Positions 1 through 5,424 of a stretch of 6,877 bases of DNA are shown in pieces; the stretch's first letter is position 1, and each line of letters begins with the position of its first letter. The notes beneath the pieces were generated by a model. It was not told the DNA's origin, made no database searches, and worked only from the letters and a program-made list of their open reading frames with translations. Position numbers and translations under genes: made by a program. Source of the stretch: Candidatus Rifleibacteriota bacterium (GTDB lineage: Bacteria > Riflebacteria > Ozemobacteria > Ozemobacterales > Ozemobacteraceae); assembly GCA_022704885.1 (NCBI GenBank), contig JAKJFO010000127.1, forward strand, positions 440 through 7,316. Direction: 5' to 3'.

Positions 1-687
1 ACGTTTTTCGAGCTGTGTTATCATGCGGGCGAGGGTTTGCTCCTTATCGAGAGCGTTCGCGCCGGGCAGAAGATATGAATCGTCCTGCAGTAGAATCTCT
101 GCCTTGCCGTCTTCTGACTTTTGCGCGGAAAGTTTTAGTTGCAGCCGCGTAAGCTGCTTCAGCAGATCTTCAGCATCCCAGTCCCAGTAGCGGGCTTCGC
201 CGCAGCTGATTTCTACCGTTTCAGCCGGGTCTCCGAGAGGATCGCGGCATTTGGTTGTCGTTATGAAGATCTGCGGTTGTTTGTCTGTTTCAGGCACTGG
301 TGCTGCTTTTGCCGCCTGCTGCTCCGGGCTGGTCGAGCGTGGCGCCTCATCAGGAATTTCGTCGCTAAGCATTTGCACGAGTTTTCTGACCAGCGGCAGG
401 CGTACAACCATCGAAAACGACTGGCCGCCGCGTTCATTCTGAATGCCCACTCTGGGATCCATTTCATTGCCGGCGCTGAAAATTTCGATTTGCTCGTCAG
501 GCTGGCCATGCTTCTGGTCTGGCGTCTGCCAGTTCCCGGCAAAAAGGGCAAGAGTATCGCGAAGCCAGGGTGCCCGCTCTGCGCCGATTTCGACACTGGT
601 CGACAGATCAAGCCCGTCTTCGATCAGCGTCTGGCTCAAAATCACTGCTCCGTTCTTTTTCCACACCTTAACCGATTCATTGTTCAT
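1..687 (-). CDS. Hypothetical protein, N-terminal 229 codons (C-terminus beyond the window)
   Basis: The reverse strand is open without a stop from an ATG at 687-685 to the window edge. The start MNNESVKVWKKNG is preceded by an AGAGG-type ribosome site about 10 bases upstream (AAGAGGCTTTGCAGT then ATG). The predicted product is soluble and acidic, with no signal peptide or membrane segment. An N-terminal part (about residues 1-110) has alternating strands and a short helical stretch (MVVRLPLVRKLVQMLSD, about 93-109). A Pro/Ala/Glu-rich linker follows (about 111-138). A second part starts near residue 139 (PQIFITTTKCRDP) and contains an aromatic patch, RYWDWD, near 166-171. I do not recognise a family. 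The gene diverges from the ankyrin operon and could share its control region. The opposite strand also holds a long open frame in mirror register, but it lacks a good ribosome site and runs into the ankyrin gene. The reading frame is well supported; the function is unknown. Confidence 0.8.
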   Translation of the reverse strand, partial: MNNESVKVWKKNGAVILSQTLIEDGLDLSTSVEIGAERAPWLRDTLALFAGNWQTPDQKHGQPDEQIEIFSAGNEMDPRVGIQNERGGQSFSMVVRLPLVRKLVQMLSDEIPDEAPRSTSPEQQAAKAAPVPETDKQPQIFITTTKCRDPLGDPAETVEISCGEARYWDWDAEDLLKQLTRLQLKLSAQKSEDGKAEILLQDDSYLLPGANALDKEQTLARMITQLEKR

Positions 688-699
688 ACTGCAAAGCCT

Positions 700-726
700 C
701 TTAAAACACTTAAAACGACTTTAAAC
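700..726. repeat. Three phased 8-bp direct repeats (CTTAAAAC)
   Basis: CTTAAAAC occurs at 700-707 and 709-716, and the near copy CTTTAAAC at 719-726. The repeat starts are 9 and 10 bases apart, close to one helical turn, so all three face the same side of the DNA. They lie just upstream of the minus-strand gene and touch the 727-742 palindrome. Such an array could be a cooperative regulator site or a bent A/T tract. Either role is inference; the repeats themselves are plainly visible. Confidence 0.55.
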
Positions 727-742
727 AATCTGCCGGCAGATT
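727..742. promoter_or_regulatory. Perfect 16-bp palindrome, candidate operator between divergent genes
   Basis: AATCTGCCGGCAGATT is identical to its own reverse complement over all 16 bases, with no spacer. It lies centrally in the 115-base gap between the divergent starts at 687 and 803, immediately upstream of TATAAT-like boxes on both strands. No oligo-T run follows, so it is not an intrinsic terminator. A homodimeric regulator bound here could act on both transcription units. The regulator is not identifiable, and no regulator gene is seen in the window. Confidence 0.5.
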
Positions 743-748
743 ATTATA
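743..748 (-). promoter_or_regulatory. Possible -10 box for the minus-strand gene
   Basis: Read on the minus strand, this is a perfect TATAAT, about 55 bases upstream of the start at 687. No good -35 hexamer lies 16-18 bases upstream of it. The nearest TTAACA (771-776 reversed) is 22 bases away. The box abuts the 727-742 palindrome, so a bound protein would probably block it or depend on it. The region is AT-rich, so a chance match is possible. Confidence 0.3.
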
Positions 749-758
749 AGCATTATGA

Positions 759-764
759 TATAAT
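759..764 (+). promoter_or_regulatory. Possible -10 box for the ankyrin operon
   Basis: A perfect TATAAT lies in the AT-rich stretch 38 bases before the ATG at 803. It predicts a transcript start near 771 and a leader of about 30 bases. The matching -35 position (about 736-741) is GGCAGA, a poor match that falls inside the 727-742 palindrome. The promoter, if real, would be activator-dependent or repressed by whatever binds the palindrome. An alternative pair, TTTAAA 720-725 with TATTAT 742-747, is weaker. Confidence 0.4.
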
Positions 765-802
765 TTTCTCTGTTAAAATACATCTGCTACTGGAGTATTC
801 AG

Positions 803-2899
803 ATGAAAGTTCAGGAACACAAGGCTTTCCGGCAGATACTGGTTAATAACGAAGATCAGCGGCGCGCTGCCTGTGAGAGGATATTGAGGGATCATGGCAT
901 CGAATGCCCTCTGCATGAGATCAGGCGGGTCTATCAGAACATTCTCGACCGCCCGAAGGGAACTCCGAAGAAGCAGCTGACAGCCATCTGGGAAAGGGCG
1001 CAGCAGGAGCTGATCAGATTTATCGAAAATTTTGACAGTGCGCCTCGCTTAGCTCTGAAGTCGGTATCGGAGCTCAGTGAATATCTGCTCGATGCCTGCT
1101 ATACATCGGTCAATCATCCGTTGTTTGCGAGAATAGAAGAATTGATCAGGCTTGGGGCGGATGTCATGCTGCGTGATGACTTTGGGAACCTGGCTTTCAG
1201 ATACCTGGTCGTCAGGTTTGATTCGAGTACGCGTGATGAGCTGGGGAATACGATCTATAAACTGAAACCGGCTTTGACTGACGAACTGCTGCAGGCTTTT
1301 CTCGAGGCCGGTCTCGACATAAATGCTGATTGCGAATACCACGGAAAAAAGACGACTTTCTGGATCTGCCTGGCAGGAGTGGCGAGCCGGCTATGGCTTG
1401 AAATGATGCTTGCCCATGGTGCCCGCATCAATGACCGCGATTCTGAAGGTCGAAACGCGATGGCAGAATGCCTCGCCGGCCGGGCCGACCCTGAATGTGT
1501 AAAATTTCTGATGGAAAACGGTGCCGAAAGGTCTGTCGTCGCAGCATGCGGAAAGACAGGTCTGCATGAGGTCGTGAAGACAAGGAGTGCCGGCGAAAAG
1601 ATCATTTTGCTGCTGGAGAGCGGAATCGATGTAAATAAGCGAGATCAGGCAGGCAATACACCTCTGCATCTATATGCTGAAGCCAGCATCGACGAAGAAA
1701 TTCTAAGGATACTGCTTGAACATGGGGCCGATGTGAACGCCAGAAACAGGGCCGGAGACACACCACTGCACGTTGCCGCCGGCCGGTGCGGCAGCGGTGA
1801 TACGGTGAAAGCGCTGCTTGCAGCCGGAGCCGATGCGAATGCAAAGAATGATGCCGGTAACACGCCTTTGCATGTAACCGCTTGTAAATGGGATTACGAT
1901 ACTTCATACAACGCAGAATGCCTGCTTGAAGCAGGAGCTGACCCTAATTCGGTAAGCCTGACCGGTGATACGCCATTGCTTCTGGCCGCCGGCTTTAACC
2001 GCCAGCTGGTTGTCAGCGCTCTGGTTGAGCATGGCGCAGATATAAATCTGACGAACACTTCTGGTAAGACTGCTTATGAGATGGCTCTGGACAGCGGGTA
2101 TGTAGATGCGGCACGTATCATAAACCCGTCCGCTGACGCGGATTATGGCAAAACTACGGCCGGCATAAAGAGCCGGCAACAGAAAAACGCTGTTATCGAA
2201 AAAATCAAGGCCGGCTACCTTTTCGAGAAGGGCGACCGCGAGGGCTACTGGGAGCTTTCATGGGACCCTTCACACAACCCGCCCGCTTACCGGTTTTATG
2301 AAAACGATCTGGGCGGCACGCGCACCAGCTGGATTGAGTCTGACGACAGCGCCGTCGCCTTGATCGGTGGCGAGGGGCCTGAGAGCTATCACCTGAAGAA
2401 AGACCCGAGCAGAGACCTGGCAGAAGAAGCTAGGCAGACGGCACAGAAAAAAGCTGTCCAGGCGACGGCTGACGTGCAGCCGGTTGATTCAGAGGCCGTT
2501 ATGGCAAGGCTTGGCAGATACCGAGATTCTTGCAGCTTCGCAATGCCGTTGATAACGTGTGAAGACGATTTGAACCGGCTGATGCGCGCACTTGATACTC
2601 TGCATGCTCATAAATTCGGTTACAGTGACCGTCACATCGCAATGAAGGCGTTGATTCCAGAGGTCTTCGCGCTCGCGCGCCGCCACGTTCACTCGCTCGA
2701 CGATCTGCTTCTGCTCTGCGCCGAAACACCAGCAATAATCGAAAACCTGCCCGAAGATTCTGAAGACAGCCCGGTCGGCAGACTCTACAACTACGATCTT
2801 TCGGAGCTTAGAGCGCGTGGCCTGCTGGCTTTGACCATGTCTGAGTTTGTTGGAGCAGAGCCGATAATGGTCAATGGCAAAGAAATTGAATTGCTCTAG
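803..2899 (+). CDS. Ankyrin-repeat protein, 698 aa
   Basis: The ATG at 803 has a TGGAG ribosome site seven bases upstream. A stretch of about nine ankyrin units runs from about residue 105 to 440. The first four units are degenerate. The later ones are canonical, with GNTPLHL (284-290), GDTPLHVAA (318-326), GNTPLHVTA (352-360) and GDTPLLLAA (388-396), and the inter-repeat turns HGADVNARN, AGADANAKN and HGADINLTN. The N-terminal 100 residues are helical and charged. After the repeats comes a basic helix (about 450-470), then an aromatic stretch GYWELSWDPSHNP (481-493) within a compact region of about 471-535. A mostly helical C-terminal domain follows (about 560-698). No signal peptide or membrane segment is visible, so it is probably cytoplasmic. 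Ankyrin repeats bind proteins, so a scaffold or inhibitor role is plausible, but no partner or enzymatic motif can be named. It is the first gene of the operon. Confidence 0.93.
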   Translation: MKVQEHKAFRQILVNNEDQRRAACERILRDHGIECPLHEIRRVYQNILDRPKGTPKKQLTAIWERAQQELIRFIENFDSAPRLALKSVSELSEYLLDACYTSVNHPLFARIEELIRLGADVMLRDDFGNLAFRYLVVRFDSSTRDELGNTIYKLKPALTDELLQAFLEAGLDINADCEYHGKKTTFWICLAGVASRLWLEMMLAHGARINDRDSEGRNAMAECLAGRADPECVKFLMENGAERSVVAACGKTGLHEVVKTRSAGEKIILLLESGIDVNKRDQAGNTPLHLYAEASIDEEILRILLEHGADVNARNRAGDTPLHVAAGRCGSGDTVKALLAAGADANAKNDAGNTPLHVTACKWDYDTSYNAECLLEAGADPNSVSLTGDTPLLLAAGFNRQLVVSALVEHGADINLTNTSGKTAYEMALDSGYVDAARIINPSADADYGKTTAGIKSRQQKNAVIEKIKAGYLFEKGDREGYWELSWDPSHNPPAYRFYENDLGGTRTSWIESDDSAVALIGGEGPESYHLKKDPSRDLAEEARQTAQKKAVQATADVQPVDSEAVMARLGRYRDSCSFAMPLITCEDDLNRLMRALDTLHAHKFGYSDRHIAMKALIPEVFALARRHVHSLDDLLLLCAETPAIIENLPEDSEDSPVGRLYNYDLSELRARGLLALTMSEFVGAEPIMVNGKEIELL

Positions 2900-2907
2900 A
2901 GGTTTGT

Positions 2908-3876
2908 TTGAGTAAGAATATGACGCAAGAGTCTCTGCCGGTAATACCGAACGCTGCCGCACCCGATTATTACCGGCAGCTGGTCGAGTTTGGGCGCTTT
3001 GTGGAAAATGAGTGCCGGCCCGGCTGCCGTTACGACCTGGCGCGCTGGCCGAACGCCTTGTGGCAGAAGGTGCAGGAGCAGCTGCTGGACGGGTTGCGGC
3101 GGTTTCTCGACGCAGGCGGCAACGGCATCAGAATGTTGCAATGGTATAATTCAGGCATAATCATCAGGGCGACCGGCAAGACGATAGCTTTTGATCTGGT
3201 GCCGGTTCCGCGCTATTATGGCTGGCCCGAGCCCGATGGTTTGACGGCCCGCCTTGCCGATGCCATAGATGCGCTGTTTATTACCCACAATCATCAGGAT
3301 CATTGTGATGAAGAACTGATAAAGGCCTGTAATGTCGCCGGCAAGCCGGTTTTTATGCATCCAGACGCAGCATTGTCCGGCGTTGAAGTCATCAAATCAG
3401 CTGACGGCGCCACAGTCAGTATTGGCCAGATTGTCTGCACAGCTCGCCACTCCTGCCATGTCTGGCGCAAAAAACCTGAAGAAGTGCCTTTGACCGCTTT
3501 TGAAGTCGGCTTCGCCGCTGATTTTCGCATAGTTTTCTGTGGTGATGCCGATTATACAAGAGGTCTGGCCGGAGTAAGGCCCGGCGCTGCCGCTTTGTTC
3601 ATCACCTGGCGCAACCCGGGGCCGCAATATGAAGAGGGGCACCCCGAACAGACTGGCAATACGCTCGATGCGATAAAATTGGTGATTGCGCAATTTGCGC
3701 CGCAGCGTCTGATTTTGCAGCATTATGGTGAGCTGGATCACGTCTATAAGGGCTTTTCGGCAAGTTACGAGATGGCGATCGGTCTGATCGAAAAAGTCGA
3801 AGTGCCGACATCTGTTCATTTCTGGGGAGACATTGTTGATTTGTCTGAACCTTTGAAGAAGGATTCGAATGCATGA
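2908..3876 (+). CDS. MBL-fold metallo-hydrolase, UlaG-like / Lactamase_B_2 type, 322 aa
   Basis: The chosen start is TTG at 2908. AGAGG at 2898-2902, overlapping the ankyrin stop codon, sits five bases before it. The in-frame ATG at 2920 would be 17 bases away, which is too far. Residues 1-75 form a helical N-terminal extension. The MBL fold begins near GIRMLQWYNSG (73-83). The metal-binding signature THNHQDHCDE is intact (H127, H129, D131, H132). It is followed by candidate ligands H181 or H184, D213 in CGDADY, and H272 in LQHYGELDH. This set is what UlaG-like hydrolases use to hold a two-metal centre. Known relatives cleave lactones, phosphoesters or related bonds, and the substrate here cannot be read from sequence. 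No signal peptide is seen, so it is presumably cytoplasmic. The gene follows the ankyrin gene by 8 bases and overlaps the glycosyltransferase gene by 4, so translation is probably coupled. Confidence 0.9.
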   Translation: MSKNMTQESLPVIPNAAAPDYYRQLVEFGRFVENECRPGCRYDLARWPNALWQKVQEQLLDGLRRFLDAGGNGIRMLQWYNSGIIIRATGKTIAFDLVPVPRYYGWPEPDGLTARLADAIDALFITHNHQDHCDEELIKACNVAGKPVFMHPDAALSGVEVIKSADGATVSIGQIVCTARHSCHVWRKKPEEVPLTAFEVGFAADFRIVFCGDADYTRGLAGVRPGAAALFITWRNPGPQYEEGHPEQTGNTLDAIKLVIAQFAPQRLILQHYGELDHVYKGFSASYEMAIGLIEKVEVPTSVHFWGDIVDLSEPLKKDSNA

Positions 3877-4643
3877 TTGCAGACGGCATAATCGATTATT
3901 CGGTGATAGTTCCGGCATTTAATGAGGCTGAGCTGATCGCTTCGACTCTGGGCTCGATCAAGTCGGCAATTAAAAATGTCTCAGACTTTAACGGCGAAAT
4001 TATCGTTGTCGATAACGATTCGACTGACGATACTGCCGCCATCGCGGCAGGCATGGGTGCCAGGGTCGTGCATGAACCGCACCGGCAGATTGCGCGGGCG
4101 CGAAACTGCGGCGCCGGTGCGGCAAAGGGGCGCTTTTTAATTTTTGTCGATGCCGACACCATGATCGAGCCCGCTCTTTTGCAGGAGGTTCTGCGCCTGC
4201 TCAGCAGTGGCCGGGTAGCCGGAGGCGGTGCGCGCGTCGATTTTGACCGGCCACAGGCATTTTTTGCTGCCGCGCTTTTGCGTTACTGGCAGATGATATC
4301 GCAGGCAGCAAGGCTGGCGGCAGGTTGTTTCGTTTTCTGCACGGCAGAAGGTTTTCGGCAGGCCGGCGGCTTCGACGAAAAGGTCTATGCTTCTGAAGAA
4401 ATCTGGTTCTCATTACGCCTGAGAGCCTGGGCGCACAAGAATGGCCAGGTCTTTCGCATCATCAACAAATCGTTACTCAGAACCTCTTCGCGTAAAAACC
4501 AGAATGTGCTGCAGATGCTGCTTACCATAATCGTGATTGCGATTTTTCCTGCCGCAGTGCGCTTCAGAAGCCTTTGTTTTTTGTGGTATGCCTGCCGCCA
4601 TTCTGATAAAAATGCAACTAGTCACAATCGCCCGATAACATAA
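3873..4643 (+). CDS. Family 2 glycosyltransferase, 256 aa
   Basis: The start ATG overlaps the hydrolase stop in an ATGA tetranucleotide, with AAGGA at 3859-3863 as ribosome site. The GT-A fold opens with YSVIVPAFNEAELIASTL (9-26). IIVVDNDSTDDT (43-54) binds the nucleotide sugar. FVDADT (91-96) carries the metal-binding DXD motif. AEGFRQAGGFDE (158-169) and the acidic SEEIWFSLRLR (174-184) match the acceptor-side and catalytic-base region of the family. LRTSSRK (202-208) follows, as in small bacterial GT2 enzymes. A hydrophobic stretch at about 213-228 may anchor the protein to the inner membrane face; it is short and uncertain. Inverting GT2 enzymes transfer sugars to lipid, polysaccharide or protein acceptors. 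Donor and acceptor cannot be named, and there are no neighbouring polysaccharide genes to help. The length is usual for a single-domain member. Confidence 0.9.
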   Translation: MIADGIIDYSVIVPAFNEAELIASTLGSIKSAIKNVSDFNGEIIVVDNDSTDDTAAIAAGMGARVVHEPHRQIARARNCGAGAAKGRFLIFVDADTMIEPALLQEVLRLLSSGRVAGGGARVDFDRPQAFFAAALLRYWQMISQAARLAAGCFVFCTAEGFRQAGGFDEKVYASEEIWFSLRLRAWAHKNGQVFRIINKSLLRTSSRKNQNVLQMLLTIIVIAIFPAAVRFRSLCFLWYACRHSDKNATSHNRPIT

Positions 4644-4662
4644 ATTAGAAGGAGAATCACAG

Positions 4663-5013
4663 ATGTTTTCATACAAGCAGATGCAGGAAATCATAAAACA
4701 GAGGGTGCGTGGTGGTGAGGGTGAGGTGCGTTGTCGCGACTATATCGGTGCTGACCCTGACGGTTTGCCATTCAATGCGCTTGGTCTCAATGAAATGCAA
4801 CCAGGGGCAACAATACCTGAGCACTGTCATGACGACAGCGCCGAGTTTTATTTTGTCGTTGCCGGCAGGGGAGTCGGTTGTCACAACGGCCAGCGTTTCG
4901 CCGTCGGTCCGGGTGATGGCTGGCTGTGCCGCATCGGTGAGACACATGGCATTCTCAATACCGAAATGCCCGGCCAGGTTTTGTCTTTCGTCAGCGTCTT
5001 TTTTAAAAAATAG
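4663..5013 (+). CDS. Small single-domain cupin protein, 116 aa
   Basis: A strong ribosome site, AAGGAG at 4649-4654, lies eight bases before the ATG and 19 bases after the glycosyltransferase stop. The protein is essentially one cupin barrel. Motif 1 runs from PGATIPEHCHDD to EFYFVVAGRG (47-70) with metal ligands H54, H56 and E61. Motif 2, GPGDGWLCRIGETHGILN (82-99), supplies H95 and N99. All four metal ligands of the cupin family are therefore present, so a metal-bound sensor, isomerase or oxygenase-type role is possible. Short cupins are functionally very diverse and no substrate can be assigned. No signal peptide is visible. It is the last gene of the operon; downstream there is no clear terminator and then a new control region. 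Confidence 0.88.
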   Translation: MFSYKQMQEIIKQRVRGGEGEVRCRDYIGADPDGLPFNALGLNEMQPGATIPEHCHDDSAEFYFVVAGRGVGCHNGQRFAVGPGDGWLCRIGETHGILNTEMPGQVLSFVSVFFKK

Positions 5014-5092
5014 TTAATATTTGTCGCTCACTCAATTCTGATCTAGACCAGCTGCGGATTTATTGATGGTATCAGCAGCAATTTGTCGTTTA
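5014..5092. other. Non-coding stretch after the operon; only a weak hairpin seen
   Basis: No gene is visible here. GCTGC 5051-5055 can pair with GCAGC 5075-5079, with three further pairs (GAT/ATC) across one mismatch, leaving an 11-base loop. Only a short AATTTG follows, so it is a poor intrinsic terminator. The operon may end here by another mechanism or read on into the region upstream of the isocitrate dehydrogenase gene. Confidence 0.3.
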
Positions 5093-5108
5093 TGTGAGCA
5101 ATTTCACA
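5093..5108. promoter_or_regulatory. Perfect CRP-type binding site (TGTGA-N6-TCACA)
   Basis: TGTGAGCAATTTCACA matches the CRP half-sites TGTGA and TCACA exactly, with the correct 6-base spacer and AT-rich flanks. Its centre is 5100.5. With the transcript start predicted near 5184 by the promoter at 5149-5177, the site is centred close to -83. That is near the -82.5 position at which class I CRP sites work on the correct helix face. CRP/FNR-family control of the downstream TCA-cycle gene would fit. The regulator gene is not in the window, and whether this organism has a CRP with this specificity is unknown. Confidence 0.6.
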
Positions 5109-5148
5109 AAAAGATTACAATAGACAGGGAAATTCAAGCTGTACCGGA

Positions 5149-5177
5149 TTGACGATTGTTTTTGCCTATGCTACGCT
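5149..5177 (+). promoter_or_regulatory. Probable sigma-70-type promoter of the isocitrate dehydrogenase gene
   Basis: TTGACG (5149-5154) is a five-of-six match to the -35 consensus. After 17 bases comes TACGCT (5172-5177), a moderate -10 that is strengthened by TG at 5169-5170, giving an extended -10 of the form TGN. The predicted start is about 5184. The distance to the CRP-type site upstream supports the assignment. The leader would be about 240 bases, of which about 126 belong to the inserted repeat. Confidence 0.5.
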
Positions 5178-5182
5178 TGCCG

Positions 5183-5209
5183 GATAGAACGCAATAGCGG
5201 CGTTCTGTC
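5183..5209 (+). promoter_or_regulatory. Hairpin at the predicted 5' end of the leader
   Basis: GATAGAACGC (5183-5192) pairs along its full 10 bases with GCGTTCTGTC (5200-5209), with one T-G wobble, around a 7-base loop. It starts at the predicted transcript start. No T-run follows, so it is not an intrinsic terminator. A 5'-terminal stem of this kind could stabilise the mRNA. This role is inference. Confidence 0.45.
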
Positions 5210-5244
5210 ATAACTGTCATACCATGATTTACAGCCAGTTATGA
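5208..5244 (+). repeat. Second leader inverted repeat (TCATAACTG / CAGTTATGA)
   Basis: TCATAACTG at 5208-5216 is the exact reverse complement of CAGTTATGA at 5236-5244. The 19-base loop contains a small TCAT/ATGA pairing of its own. It shares two bases with the foot of the preceding hairpin, so the two can form together only if the first is slightly shortened. An 8-bp direct repeat, CTGTCATA (5205-5212 and 5214-5221), runs through its left arm. It may be leader structure or a protein site. Confidence 0.4.
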
Positions 5245-5254
5245 ACCAGTAGTC

Positions 5255-5380
5255 TGTCAAAGTTGAATGAATGGGTAAAAATTGTCATTGCGAGGAGCGA
5301 AGCGACGAAGCAATCCTTCTGTCTGTGAGATTGCTTCGCTTTGCTCGCAATGACAGATACACTCAGATTCAATCTTGACA
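5255..5380. mobile_element. MITE-like palindromic element, about 126 bp
   Basis: The ends TGTCAAAGTTGAAT (5255-5268) and ATTCAATCTTGACA (5367-5380) are inverted repeats matching at 12 of 14 positions. They bracket the strongly palindromic core at 5283-5355. There is no coding capacity. No clear target-site duplication is seen beside the ends (AGTAGTC on the left, AAGAATT on the right), so the outer limits are uncertain and the true unit could be the core alone. It lies in the leader between the predicted promoter and the ribosome site of the isocitrate dehydrogenase gene. Confidence 0.45.
5283..5355. repeat. Dispersed palindromic repeat core ('VIASEAKQS' type)
   Basis: TGTCATTGCGAG (5283-5294) pairs perfectly with CTCGCAATGACA (5344-5355). 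Inside it, CGAAGCAATC (5306-5315) pairs perfectly with GATTGCTTCG (5329-5338). An asymmetric internal loop separates the stems and a 13-base loop closes them. GTCATTGCGAGGAGCGAAG is familiar from a repeat scattered through many unrelated bacterial genomes. When translated on the minus strand it gives the recurrent spurious peptide seen here as [20 protein letters not shown]. That identification is from memory of the family, while the palindrome is directly visible. The right arm is about 6 bases shorter than the left, suggesting a decayed copy. Confidence 0.8.
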
Positions 5381-5424
5381 AAGAATTAGAAGAAACAAGG
5401 AATGGAAGAAAGGAAATTGTCGAC

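Noticed and set aside
700..726. The phased repeats as a small CRISPR or iteron array
   Set aside because: Units of 8 bp with 1-2 bp spacers are far too short for CRISPR, and there is no replication gene or other origin feature nearby.
139..846. Long plus-strand open frame antisense to the left-edge gene and overlapping the ankyrin start
   Set aside because: It is in mirror codon register with the minus-strand gene, is rich in C, R, F and H in an unnatural way, has no ribosome site, and overlaps a far better supported start at 803.
2489..2962. Minus-strand open frame of 157 codons opposite the ankyrin C-terminus
   Set aside because: It is a shadow frame. It spans the real gene junction and its composition is unlike a folded protein, whereas the plus-strand frame has a ribosome site and a clear ankyrin-repeat pattern.
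5051..5079. Hairpin after the cupin gene as an intrinsic terminator
   Set aside because: The stem is only 5+3 pairs with a mismatch and no real T-tract follows. It is noted as a weak structure only.
5183..5209. The strong leader hairpin as the operon terminator
   Set aside because: There is no oligo-T after the stem (ATAACTG follows), and it sits exactly at a predicted transcript start.
5375..5403. TTGACA in the right end of the repeat as a promoter carried by the element
   Set aside because: The -35 match is perfect, but at 16-18 bases downstream there are only purine-rich sequences (AAGGAATG) with no -10 resemblance.
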